Positions 1-7,800 of a DNA stretch of 9,194 nucleotides are shown here, piece by piece. The DNA comes from Planctomycetota bacterium (GTDB lineage: Bacteria > Planctomycetota > PUPC01 > JACPCR01), in NCBI GenBank assembly GCA_030740295.1, contig JASLXP010001009.1:1-9194 (forward strand), read 5' to 3'. The notes below the pieces were generated by a model that saw only the letters and a list, made by a program, of their open reading frames with translations, had not been told where the DNA came from and searched no databases. Position 1 is the first letter of the stretch. Every line of letters starts with the position of its first letter. The translations under genes and the position numbers were made by a program.

Positions 1-952
1 TGAGAGCGGTCCTCTCGCCGAGATATGCTTTGAAATAATCGAAGTGACTCAGGATGGTCTGCAGTCGCTCCTCGGATGACGGCAGGGCATCCGGTAGTGC
101 CATTGCGGGGAACTGGCTCTTCCTGATTTCCTCGAGAATGCACTGGCGAAAGATCCACGGATTCCCGATGGCGTGGCGGCCGATCATGATCGCATCACAT
201 CCAGTGCGCTCCAGCATCTCGTGCGCATCCTGCGCGGAGAATATATCGCCGTTGCCAATGACCGGGATGGTAACCGCCTCTTTCACCTGCCCGATCAGAT
301 CCCAATTCGCGTTGCCTTCGTAGAACTGGTCGCGGGTACGGGGGTGAAACATGAGCGCGTCGACGCCGCAGTCTTCGCACATCTTTGCCACCTCGATGGC
401 GTTCACGTTCTGCTTATCCCAGCCTGCACGCATCTTCACAGTGAGCGGCATTTCGAGGTCAGGACGAAGCCGCTGGAGAATACTTCGCAGCACATCCGGA
501 TTTCGCAGCATGGCCGAGCCGCTGCCGCCTTTGATGACCTTCTTCACGGGGCATCCGCAATTCAGATTCAGGATGGTAGCGCCGTAATCCTGAATCATGA
601 GCGCGGCCTTCAACATCACGTCGGCTTCCGTGCCGCTTATTTGAACCATGACTGGGTGTTCGTCCGGCAGGAATTCCATGAGCTCGAAGGATCGTCTACG
701 GCCCTTCGCCAATTCAGTGCTGCTGACCATTTCCGTAGATACAAGGGCAGCGCCTTCAGTCCGGGCGAGAATCCGATAAGGCAGATTTGAAACGCTGCAC
801 ATCGGCGCAAGCAGATAGCGATTGCGGATCGGAACGCCGGCAATCTCGAATGACGCGAGGGGAAGATCGCGCCACCAGGCACATCGCGCTTCGAGATCGA
901 TGTTGGCGAAGTGTTCTTCGTCCAGGATGTGTCCAACTGCTGCGAGGCTCAT
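1..952 (-). CDS. dusB: tRNA-dihydrouridine synthase, DusB type (partial, C-terminus beyond left edge)
   Basis: FMN-dependent reduction of uridine to dihydrouridine in tRNA, cytoplasmic. The frame was translated by eye from ATG 952-950 and stays open for 317 codons to the window edge. Visible landmarks: the N-terminal FMN-barrel motif LLAPM (about residues 47-51), the catalytic-cysteine motif NCGCPVKK (C134 is the expected proton donor), VKMRAGW with conserved K173, FHPRTR (202-207, matching the usual H-x-RTR), and the flavin-phosphate loops GNGDI (233-237) and IGRHAIGNPWIF (257-268). The start overlaps the stop of the upstream propeller gene by one base (TGATG), with only a weak GGGA-like ribosome site, so translational coupling is likely. 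About 35 residues precede the usual family start, and the next in-frame ATG is inside the APM motif, too late to be used. The normally APMAGVTD-like motif reads APMCSVSN here. The family is certain; the DusB subgroup is less so. Confidence 0.93.
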   Translation of the reverse strand, partial: MSLAAVGHILDEEHFANIDLEARCAWWRDLPLASFEIAGVPIRNRYLLAPMCSVSNLPYRILARTEGAALVSTEMVSSTELAKGRRRSFELMEFLPDEHPVMVQISGTEADVMLKAALMIQDYGATILNLNCGCPVKKVIKGGSGSAMLRNPDVLRSILQRLRPDLEMPLTVKMRAGWDKQNVNAIEVAKMCEDCGVDALMFHPRTRDQFYEGNANWDLIGQVKEAVTIPVIGNGDIFSAQDAHEMLERTGCDAIMIGRHAIGNPWIFRQCILEEIRKSQFPAMALPDALPSSEERLQTILSHFDYFKAYLGERTAL

Positions 953-954
953 CA
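950..954 (-). promoter_or_regulatory. TGATG stop/start overlap (translational coupling)
   Basis: The TGA of the propeller gene (954-952) shares one base with the ATG of dusB (952-950), the classic arrangement for termination-reinitiation. It ties dusB expression to the upstream membrane/export genes. Confidence 0.7.
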
Positions 955-2478
955 GGATTTCCCAAACATGTACATACCAGCGTGCTTCCACCAGAGGTAG
1001 ACGATCACAGCGATGAGACCAGAGATCACACACAGGGAAAGTGTCAGGAGTTCTTTTGAAACCCTCTTCCGGGTTTTCACTGGAGTCTGTTGCTTTTTGC
1101 TCGCGGATGCGGGTGCCTTCGTGGTCGTAATCTTCCCCATTTTGGATGGCGCATCACTCGGAGCATCCATTTCGGTGGTCCTCGAACCTGGCGGATCGGA
1201 CGGCGCCACATCGTCAGGCTGATTCGCTACAGCGCCGGGATCATCAGCGGGCGCGGTGTCGTCTTCTGTGTCAGCAGTTCCTTCTGATCTCATGTCCAGG
1301 CAGACAAGCTCGGATTTGCTTCGAAGATAAAGGAGAGCATTGGCGAGAGTGGGCACTGTCCAGCAGGTGCCGCGAAGCACTTGTGCTTCGGCCACGGGCT
1401 CGAAGCCATTCGGGGACGCGGGCGCAATCAGCAGATTACCGCGCTCATCCAGCGTGATGAGCTGACCGCCTGCGAGAATCAGAGTGCCTTTGCCGGGGTC
1501 TTTCTCCTTCCACAGCTCACGACCGGAGCTGAGCTCGATACACCCCAGCCCGCGGCTGCCGAAATACCCGTAGAGGTAGCCGCCATGAAGCACCGAGGTG
1601 GATTGCGAATTCGAGAGCCGGCCCTGGCCGTACACTTCCTCAGCCCGAGCCCGGCCTAAGCCGCCGGAAATCTTCAACAGTTGACCCTCTCGATTGCTTG
1701 CCAGGAACAGTTTGCCATCCGGCCCCCAGATGGGAGTGGGGATATTGTGGTCGTCATTCAGAGCGTGCTCCCAGAGTTGCCGTCCTGTCTCAGGGGCAAG
1801 GCCGACGGCAGACGTGCGAGTAAGAATGACAAGCTGTTTCCAGCCGCCTGCAGCGCCGAGCGCAGGCGACGAATAACTCGGCTCACCTTTGACTGCTCGC
1901 CAGAGCAAACGCCCGGTGCGCGTATCCAGAGCAACTCCGCACGCGCCCTCACCACCGGAAATCAGAAAGAGCCGATTGCCATCGACAACCGGCGAACTGG
2001 AAAGCCCCCACTGTGGTATCTCAGCACCCACGACATCACGCATGTTCACACGCCAGAAGGGACGCCCCGTCGCCAGGTCCAGGCACATCACTGAACCCAT
2101 CGCCCCATGCGAATAGACACGGTTACCAACGATTGCGGGCGTGCCACGTGGGCCATTACCGGAGTTCTCCTCAAATATGGCATCCGAGTCAGACTCCCAT
2201 TCGCGGTTACCGTTCCCAGCATTGAAGCAGAGCACCTTCTCGCGGCCATTCTCCGCGGCCATGGTGATCAGGCGATTGCCGGCAACCACGATCCCTGAAA
2301 AACCTGCACCGATCCGCGTCCGCCAGAGCTCCCGTGGGCGCCCGCCTGGGAATTCTTCAGCCAGATTCGTCTCCTTCGAGATCCCATTACGATTCGGCCC
2401 AAGCCACCAGGGCCAATCCGCCGCAAGGCAAACATCCGTAGAAAAGAGAAACGAAAACAGAAGCAGACAGCGGCGCAT
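952..2478 (-). CDS. Exported PQQ-like beta-propeller protein with C-terminal membrane anchor
   Basis: 508 residues. Residues 1-19 form a Sec-type signal peptide (RR, hydrophobic core, likely cut after CLA), and the mature protein begins ADWPWWLGPNRNG. Residues 50-398 contain repeated blade motifs of the form 'G-NRL/V...D-x-x-TGR-x-LW' (for example LDLATGRPFWR, LDTRTGRLLWR, LAPETGRQLWE, IELSSGRELWK), typical of PQQ-like/quinoprotein-type propeller repeats. Nothing visible shows that it binds PQQ or is an enzyme; in related proteins this fold is often a scaffold or binding domain. Residues 400-460 are a low-complexity Thr/Ser/Pro/Ala/Asp linker, 461-475 are strongly basic, and about 477-497 form one hydrophobic helix followed by a short tail. 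It probably sits in the periplasm or on the surface, tethered to the membrane. It lies 37 bp after the TMTC-like gene and overlaps dusB by one base. The start is chosen for the signal peptide and the upstream AGGAAGG. Confidence 0.9.
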   Translation of the reverse strand: MRRCLLLFSFLFSTDVCLAADWPWWLGPNRNGISKETNLAEEFPGGRPRELWRTRIGAGFSGIVVAGNRLITMAAENGREKVLCFNAGNGNREWESDSDAIFEENSGNGPRGTPAIVGNRVYSHGAMGSVMCLDLATGRPFWRVNMRDVVGAEIPQWGLSSSPVVDGNRLFLISGGEGACGVALDTRTGRLLWRAVKGEPSYSSPALGAAGGWKQLVILTRTSAVGLAPETGRQLWEHALNDDHNIPTPIWGPDGKLFLASNREGQLLKISGGLGRARAEEVYGQGRLSNSQSTSVLHGGYLYGYFGSRGLGCIELSSGRELWKEKDPGKGTLILAGGQLITLDERGNLLIAPASPNGFEPVAEAQVLRGTCWTVPTLANALLYLRSKSELVCLDMRSEGTADTEDDTAPADDPGAVANQPDDVAPSDPPGSRTTEMDAPSDAPSKMGKITTTKAPASASKKQQTPVKTRKRVSKELLTLSLCVISGLIAVIVYLWWKHAGMYMFGKS

Positions 2479-2490
2479 TTTATTCTTGAA

Positions 2491-2497
2491 CCTTCCT
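2491..2497 (-). promoter_or_regulatory. Shine-Dalgarno-like AGGAAGG before the propeller gene
   Basis: On the minus strand AGGAAGG lies 12 bases upstream of ATG 2478, in the 37-base gap after the TMTC-like gene. The spacing is slightly long but acceptable, and it supports this start. Confidence 0.45.
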
Positions 2498-2515
2498 GAA
2501 TTTAATAACCAAAGA

Positions 2516-4498
2516 TTAATGTCCTTCCTTGCGCCAGCGGATTAGATCTTCACGCATGACGCCGGCATTTGGGAACGCTGGGTCACGTTTCAGGATGTAC
2601 TCCACGTGATCGGCTGCTTTTGAAAAATCCTGGGCATCGTTCACCAGCTTTACGACCAACTCGTATCGGGCTTTGAGCATTCCATCGCCACGCCTCAGTT
2701 TCTCCGGGATCTCGTTAAGTAGCTCGTGGGCCTCTTCCAGCCGCTCCTTTCGAATGAAGAGGAGTGCAAGATTGTAAGCCGGTTTCATGGCGGTCGGATC
2801 AAGTTTAATGGCCTTGCGATAATTCTCTGTTGCCTCCTCCTGGTTTCCAAGACGCTCGTAACAGAGCCCGAGATTTGTCAGCGTTTTTGTGTTCTCTGGC
2901 TCAAACGATAGCGCAGATTCATAGAGCTCACCCGCTTGCTTCCACCTCATTTGCTGCACGAGCGCGTTCGCAAAATTCAGAGGGATTTCCACATCGTAAA
3001 CGCGTTTGGAAATGGCATCGGCGTAAAGATTCTTCAGGTCATCGACGCGGCCCTGAAAAGCATAGACACCGCTGAGTCCTACCCAGGCAAGATTGAAGTC
3101 AGGCTTGATTTCCAGTGCCCGTTTGTATTTCTCTTCCGCTTCCTTCAAGCGTCCCTCTCTCGCGTACAGATGGCCAAGATTGTAATTTACCTTCACGCTG
3201 TTTGGGCTGACCTTCTCGGCGTTTTCAAACAGGGATATGTTCGTTCGCCAATCTTCATTGCGGATGAATGTGCGAACGGCAAAGAAAACTGAAACGGCCA
3301 CCACAGCCGCGATGATTCCCTTTCTGCTGGCCGGCCCTTTCCAGACGCTTTCGACCTTTTGCCCGGCCCAGCCAAGCGCGAGGCAGTAACCAAACGAAGG
3401 CAGGTAGAGCAGCCGCTCGCCAACCAGCGTGCCAATAGGAATGAAGATATTTGCCGTGAGGCTGAATGTGATCGCAATAAAGGCGAGGCCAAAAAACAGG
3501 ACATTCTCCTTCTCAAAACTCCAGTAGAGCAGGCCAAAGTAGATGCCCAGCACAAGCAGCGTCAGCAGATTTCGTGGGTCTTTGATGGACAGCAGAGGGA
3601 TCTGATTGAACGAGTAATCCGCAGACAGAGAGAAAGGCCACATCAGCAGGCGGGCATATTCGGTGAGCAGATAAAAGCGAGTGAGCCAGCGTTCACGAAA
3701 CGGTGCAAAGGCCATCGGATTCTCGACATCCGTGTAAGGTACCCGCATCAGCTCCCCGACTGCGAGATGGCGAATGAAAAGATACGCAACGGCCACCACT
3801 GCCAAACAGAGATACGGAGCGAAAAGAGTTTTCTTCCCGTGGTCTCGCCCCTCCGCGACGGAATCGTTCGGTTTTCGAAGCGAAGCCGGACCATCAAACA
3901 CAAACACCCAGTCATACAACAGCACGGCCCCCAACAAGGTAATCGCGCTCTCCTTGGAAAAGACGGCGGACAGATAGCACGCGCTCACTGCGGCCAGCAG
4001 GCGCGTTCTTCCGGTCTCTCGATATTGCATGTGCGCCAGCAATCCGAGCAAGAAGAAACAGGCGGCCAAGACCTCCGAGCGGCCCGTGATATTGGCAACG
4101 GCTTCCGTATGCACCGGATGCAAAGCAAACAGAACCGCAACCGCGAGAGCCCACTGCCAGGATTCGAGAAGCCGTCCGCACACAAGAAAACAGAGCAGCG
4201 AGCAGCAACCGTGCAGGACGATGTCCACAAAGTGAAACCCACCTGCCCGCAGGCCACCAATGCTGTAGTTGAAGGCATAACTCAGAATCGTAAACGGCCG
4301 GTAAGATCCGATGTGCTTTGGATGCCCCTTGGGCAGACCGCCTACATCATGGCTGAACACAGCGCCGAGATTCAGAGCGCGAATATCCTTGTTGTTCACG
4401 ACCAGCCGGCTGTCGTCGAACACAAACTCGTTTTCGAGCGTGTTCAGATAAACCCCGACCGCGAGGCAGAAGACGAGGGCGTAAGACCACTTGGGCAT
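2516..4498 (-). CDS. TMTC-like (DUF1736-type) GT-C membrane protein with C-terminal TPR repeats
   Basis: 660 residues. The first ~410 are multipass, with roughly 11-12 hydrophobic segments, and carry the signature motifs of the TMTC family: FVFDD (25-29, the acidic first-loop pair expected in GT-C enzymes), YRPFTILSYAFNYSIGGL (66-83), ALHPVHTEAVANITGRSE (125-142), FSKES (180-184), PFSLSADYS (288-296) and GERLLYLPSFGYCL (360-373). Residues about 432-640 hold five to six TPRs of about 34 residues (for example NLGHLYAREGRLKEAEEKY, LGLCYERLGNQEEATENY), probably outside the cytoplasm. Eukaryotic TMTC1-4 are protein O-mannosyltransferases using dolichol-phosphate mannose; that this bacterial protein glycosylates proteins is inference. 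It is first in the minus-strand unit, upstream of an exported propeller. No good Shine-Dalgarno precedes ATG 4498; the start is supported by the N-terminal membrane helix directly after MPKWS and the family alignment. Confidence 0.9.
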   Translation of the reverse strand: MPKWSYALVFCLAVGVYLNTLENEFVFDDSRLVVNNKDIRALNLGAVFSHDVGGLPKGHPKHIGSYRPFTILSYAFNYSIGGLRAGGFHFVDIVLHGCCSLLCFLVCGRLLESWQWALAVAVLFALHPVHTEAVANITGRSEVLAACFFLLGLLAHMQYRETGRTRLLAAVSACYLSAVFSKESAITLLGAVLLYDWVFVFDGPASLRKPNDSVAEGRDHGKKTLFAPYLCLAVVAVAYLFIRHLAVGELMRVPYTDVENPMAFAPFRERWLTRFYLLTEYARLLMWPFSLSADYSFNQIPLLSIKDPRNLLTLLVLGIYFGLLYWSFEKENVLFFGLAFIAITFSLTANIFIPIGTLVGERLLYLPSFGYCLALGWAGQKVESVWKGPASRKGIIAAVVAVSVFFAVRTFIRNEDWRTNISLFENAEKVSPNSVKVNYNLGHLYAREGRLKEAEEKYKRALEIKPDFNLAWVGLSGVYAFQGRVDDLKNLYADAISKRVYDVEIPLNFANALVQQMRWKQAGELYESALSFEPENTKTLTNLGLCYERLGNQEEATENYRKAIKLDPTAMKPAYNLALLFIRKERLEEAHELLNEIPEKLRRGDGMLKARYELVVKLVNDAQDFSKAADHVEYILKRDPAFPNAGVMREDLIRWRKEGH

Positions 4499-4666
4499 GG
4501 GCGGAATGAATAGAGAATTAATTCGGAACTTCTGCGCGTCGCTCGTTTACTGTGTTTTTCCCACGGATGTCCATCCCGCGGATACAGAAGGATATTTCTT
4601 ATCCTGGGGCTGGCTTGCCATCCGCTGTAATTTCCATCGTACGGCTGGCAGTCTGCCTGCCGCACG

Positions 4667-4680
4667 ACTTCACATGAAGT
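4667..4680. repeat. 14-base inverted repeat ACTTCA-CA-TGAAGT
   Basis: Six-base arms are complementary around a two-base centre, in the middle of the divergent intergenic region and about 30 bases upstream of the TTGACA box. It could be an operator or a small hairpin; no regulator is identified. Chance occurrence is possible. Confidence 0.3.
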
Positions 4681-4708
4681 TCTGCTGCCGCGACTTCGGC
4701 TTCGCCCT

Positions 4709-4736
4709 TTGACAATTCCAGGCAGGCGGTTAACTG
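4709..4736 (+). promoter_or_regulatory. Possible sigma-70-like promoter for the large gene
   Basis: A perfect TTGACA at 4709-4714 is followed after 16 bases by a poor -10 (TAACTG, 4731-4736). It lies about 90 bases upstream of the chosen start and points the right way. The weak -10 and the unknown organism's sigma preferences keep confidence low. Confidence 0.22.
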
Positions 4737-4774
4737 CTCTCGCAACAGATACATCGCCGCAAATCCAGGCAAGC
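4714..4774. repeat. Imperfect direct repeat AAxTCCAGGCAxGC
   Basis: Copies at 4714-4727 and 4761-4774 match at 12 of 14 bases, 47 bases apart start to start. They follow the TTGACA box and precede the start of the large gene. They could be paired binding sites; function unknown. Confidence 0.25.
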
Positions 4775-4816
4775 TTGTTACACTCCGTGCCGTTTGATTC
4801 TGCTGAGGTCCGATTC

Positions 4817-4820
4817 GGAG
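4817..4820 (+). promoter_or_regulatory. Shine-Dalgarno GGAG deciding the start of the large gene
   Basis: GGAG lies six bases upstream of ATG 4827-4829. This ATG opens a clear signal peptide, which supports it over the TTG codons at 4794 and 4942, neither of which has a comparable site or a sensible N-terminus. Confidence 0.6.
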
Positions 4821-4826
4821 CCGCTC

Positions 4827-7800
4827 ATGAGCGTCACTTTTATTGGCCTGACCATTTTCTTTTTCGTGAACTTGCAGGGGGCAGATCTCCCTCGGCCGGA
4901 CGATCTCCTCTTCGAGGCATCTTTTGATCGCCTGACCGCGTTTGCGGATTTTGCCAGGGGCAGCCCGGATTCCACGCTGGAGGCGAGCCTCGAGCTCCGA
5001 GCGAAGCCGGGCGTCGCTACTGCTCGAAGACAACGAGAAATGCGCATACGCGGCAAAGGGCAACCTCAATGCGAATGGCGGCACGATCTCGTTCTGGGTG
5101 AAGCCCGCCAACTGGAGCGATAAAGACGGCCGCTACGTCTGGTTCTTCAACTTCAGTGGACGAATCAAGGGCACGAAGAAGGGGTTCAATCTCTCTGTAG
5201 ATAAGTCCCATGCCGCGGGTACCGTGCGTACCGTTCTGCAAATCGGCAGTCGCGCGAGAGACCCGGACCACAAGGTGTTCATCGCCCTTGGAAAAGCGGA
5301 ATGGAACACTGAGACCTGGCACAAGCTCGACGCGACGTGGGACTCCACGCATCTCGCAATTTATGTCGATGGCCGGCTGAGCAATCGGCAGGAGATGCCC
5401 AACATCGCCATGCCAGAGTTGGAGCGAGCCAGAATTGTCCTCGCGCAGCAATACACGGGACCAGATATCCATGTGAGGAGCTTTAAGGATCGGATCTACC
5501 TGGATGAGGTCGAAGTATATTCAACGGTCCATCCGCCAGGCAGGATACTCGAACGTTATCTGGCAGACCGGCCTGATGTGAGCTCGGAACTGCCGGTGCC
5601 TGAAGTCATCGTTCCCCGCGGGGCCCTTGCCATCGGAGATGGGCCTAGCTGGCCGAAGGCATCACAAGTCCCAATCCTGGTTAACATTCGTAACGCATTC
5701 CCACACACGCGGCGTTCCAGTGCCGCCATCAGTTACACCGACGAGCATCTCTTCGTCGGGCTTTCGACCGAATCGCCGAAAGCGCCGATCGCAGATGCCA
5801 CCGAACGTGATGGTAAGGTCTGGTTTGATGATGCATTTGAAGTGTTCCTGTTGCCCGGTGAAACGCCGACCCCGCACTTCTTTCAGTTCATCGTGAATTC
5901 CAGGGGCACGCTGCTCGATACAAGGGGAAGAAAGATTGTGTGGAACGGACCAGGCATCCGTGTCTTCCCGAAGGTTGACAAACATAGATGGTGGGCCGTC
6001 CTGAAGATCCCATTCGCTGACCTGGAAACGGCGCCGCCGAAGCCCGGCGATGTGTGGCGTGCGAATTTCTGTCGAAACTGGCATCGCCCCAGGCCGGCCC
6101 ATCCAATCTACACCACTTGGTCGTACGGCGGCCCTTCCTATCTGAGCCGGCCCGACCGCTTTGGGAGAATTCGTTTCGGCCAACGCGAAGCAGCCGGGCT
6201 GAAGATTGAGAAAGGCCTGACGAACGGCAACCTGAACGTGACCGCCACGAGCACGTTGCCATCAAAAGCTTCGGTAAACGTGCGTGCGAAGGATGCGGTC
6301 CGATTTACCCAAACCAGGCAAGTGTCTGAAAACGACAAAGCAGAATTCCATCACCGAATACAAAAGGCCCGGCTCGGACATCTGAAGGCAAGAGTGGAGG
6401 ACACAGCCGGAAAGCTCCTGCAGAGCTACGAGGTGAGATTTCTCATCAAGCAGCCGATTGCAGTGACCTGGATTCCGGACGTTCCGAACAAACGCCTCCA
6501 ACTCGATATGGATTTGAAGAACCTGAACGAAGAGTGGAGGACCGACATCAGAAAGGGAAGTACGAAACTCAGTCTCAGTACAAAGGGCCAGAACAGTGGT
6601 GTGACCGTTTCACTCAATGGCTTGCTCGCAACGGCATCTCTGCCATTCGAGTTCACGCAGGGAACACAGAGCATTGTTTTTCGGTTGGAATCGCCCGGGC
6701 GAGAGCCCTTCACGGTCGAAGAGTCGATCGAGATACCCGCGCTCGATTGGGTCGGCTCTGCAGTGGGTGTCACGGACAATGTGCTGGAACCGTGGACACC
6801 ACTCGAACTCGACCAGGGCTCGGTGCTCTGCTGGGGCCGGCGATACCGATTCGACGGCCCGTTTCTGTCGAGTGTCGAAAGCCAGAAAAAGGAAATGCTG
6901 CGCGATGGGATACGGATGACTCTGAAGACGGAAGGCAGATCGGCAATTCTGAAAACCTCGGCAGGCACCGAAACCAAGCTCAAACGTGCGAGTCGTCTTG
7001 AACGAAGTGGAACGGCCATCTTCGAGGGCACCTCCCTGGAAGCAGAATGGGAATCCTGGTTGGAATACGACGGCCTCGTCGTCTCCACCATTACACTCGT
7101 ACCACCGAAAGGTGGCATCGAAATCCAGACGCTCGATCTGAATATTCCGCTGGTGCCGGGCCTGAAGTACATCCGCGGCGCGAGGAAGAGCCCAAACCGA
7201 ATGGACTGGAACGGCCGGGAGTGGCGCAGCCACTTTGAGCCCTTCATCTGGCTGACGGATGAAGACCGCGGGTTCCTTTATTTCTGCGAATCCGAAGCGA
7301 ACTGGATCTATGCTCGCGGCGAGCAGGTGACTGTTGTGCGGGGCGGCGAGGATGCCGGAATAAGATTGCGCCTCATCACACGTCCAACGCGGCTGAGCAA
7401 ACCGGTCCGGTATCAATTCGGTTTCCAGGCCACACCGGTTAAGCCACTGATGACCGGCTGGCGCGAAATGAATTTTGGGCCAGGCCTGCCCATCAGACAC
7501 CAGACCCATCAGCCCTGGATGAATGGCTACACAGATAAGAACGGGCTCTGGACCGCCCCCAGACCGGATGTGATCACAAAGTTCGACATTGAGCGGCACA
7601 ACAAAGGAGTCCTGACGTTTTTCTACGCCACGACGAGTTGCACGCCAAACAACCACCCCACTTATCATCTGTTCCGCAAGCTCTGGAACAGCCCATACCC
7701 CGCGCAATTCGGCCCTTACCAGAATAAGGAAAGCCGTTTTCGTCCAGCCACGTCTCCTTACCATCTCGTTCCCGTCTGTCCGGGAGCCCCGACTTTCGTC

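Larger units (their letters stand above)
4499..4826. other. Divergent intergenic region between the TMTC-like gene and the large plus-strand gene
   Basis: 328 bases with no convincing gene. All open frames across it give low-complexity or arginine/serine-rich translations without family resemblance. It must contain the promoters for both directions. It holds a TTGACA box, an inverted repeat ACTTCA-CA-TGAAGT, a 14-base imperfect direct repeat and a separated inverted pair GCCTGCC/GGCAGGC (listed separately). No tRNA-like or riboswitch-like fold was recognised by eye. Confidence 0.7.

Noticed and set aside
3359..4513. Long plus-strand open frame (384 codons) opposite the TMTC-like gene
   Set aside because: Glutamine/arginine/lysine-rich translation with no family motifs, wholly antisense to a gene with clear family signatures.
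4942..5040. TTG 4942 as start of the large gene
   Set aside because: It gives an arginine/serine-rich N-terminus with no ribosome site. The other frame in the same stretch holds a signal peptide and family-like mature sequence, so a frame break is the better reading.
4599..5111. Minus-strand open frame of 170 codons across the intergenic region and the start of the large gene
   Set aside because: Low-complexity Ser/Arg/Glu composition, antisense to the signal peptide and LamG start, no family resemblance.
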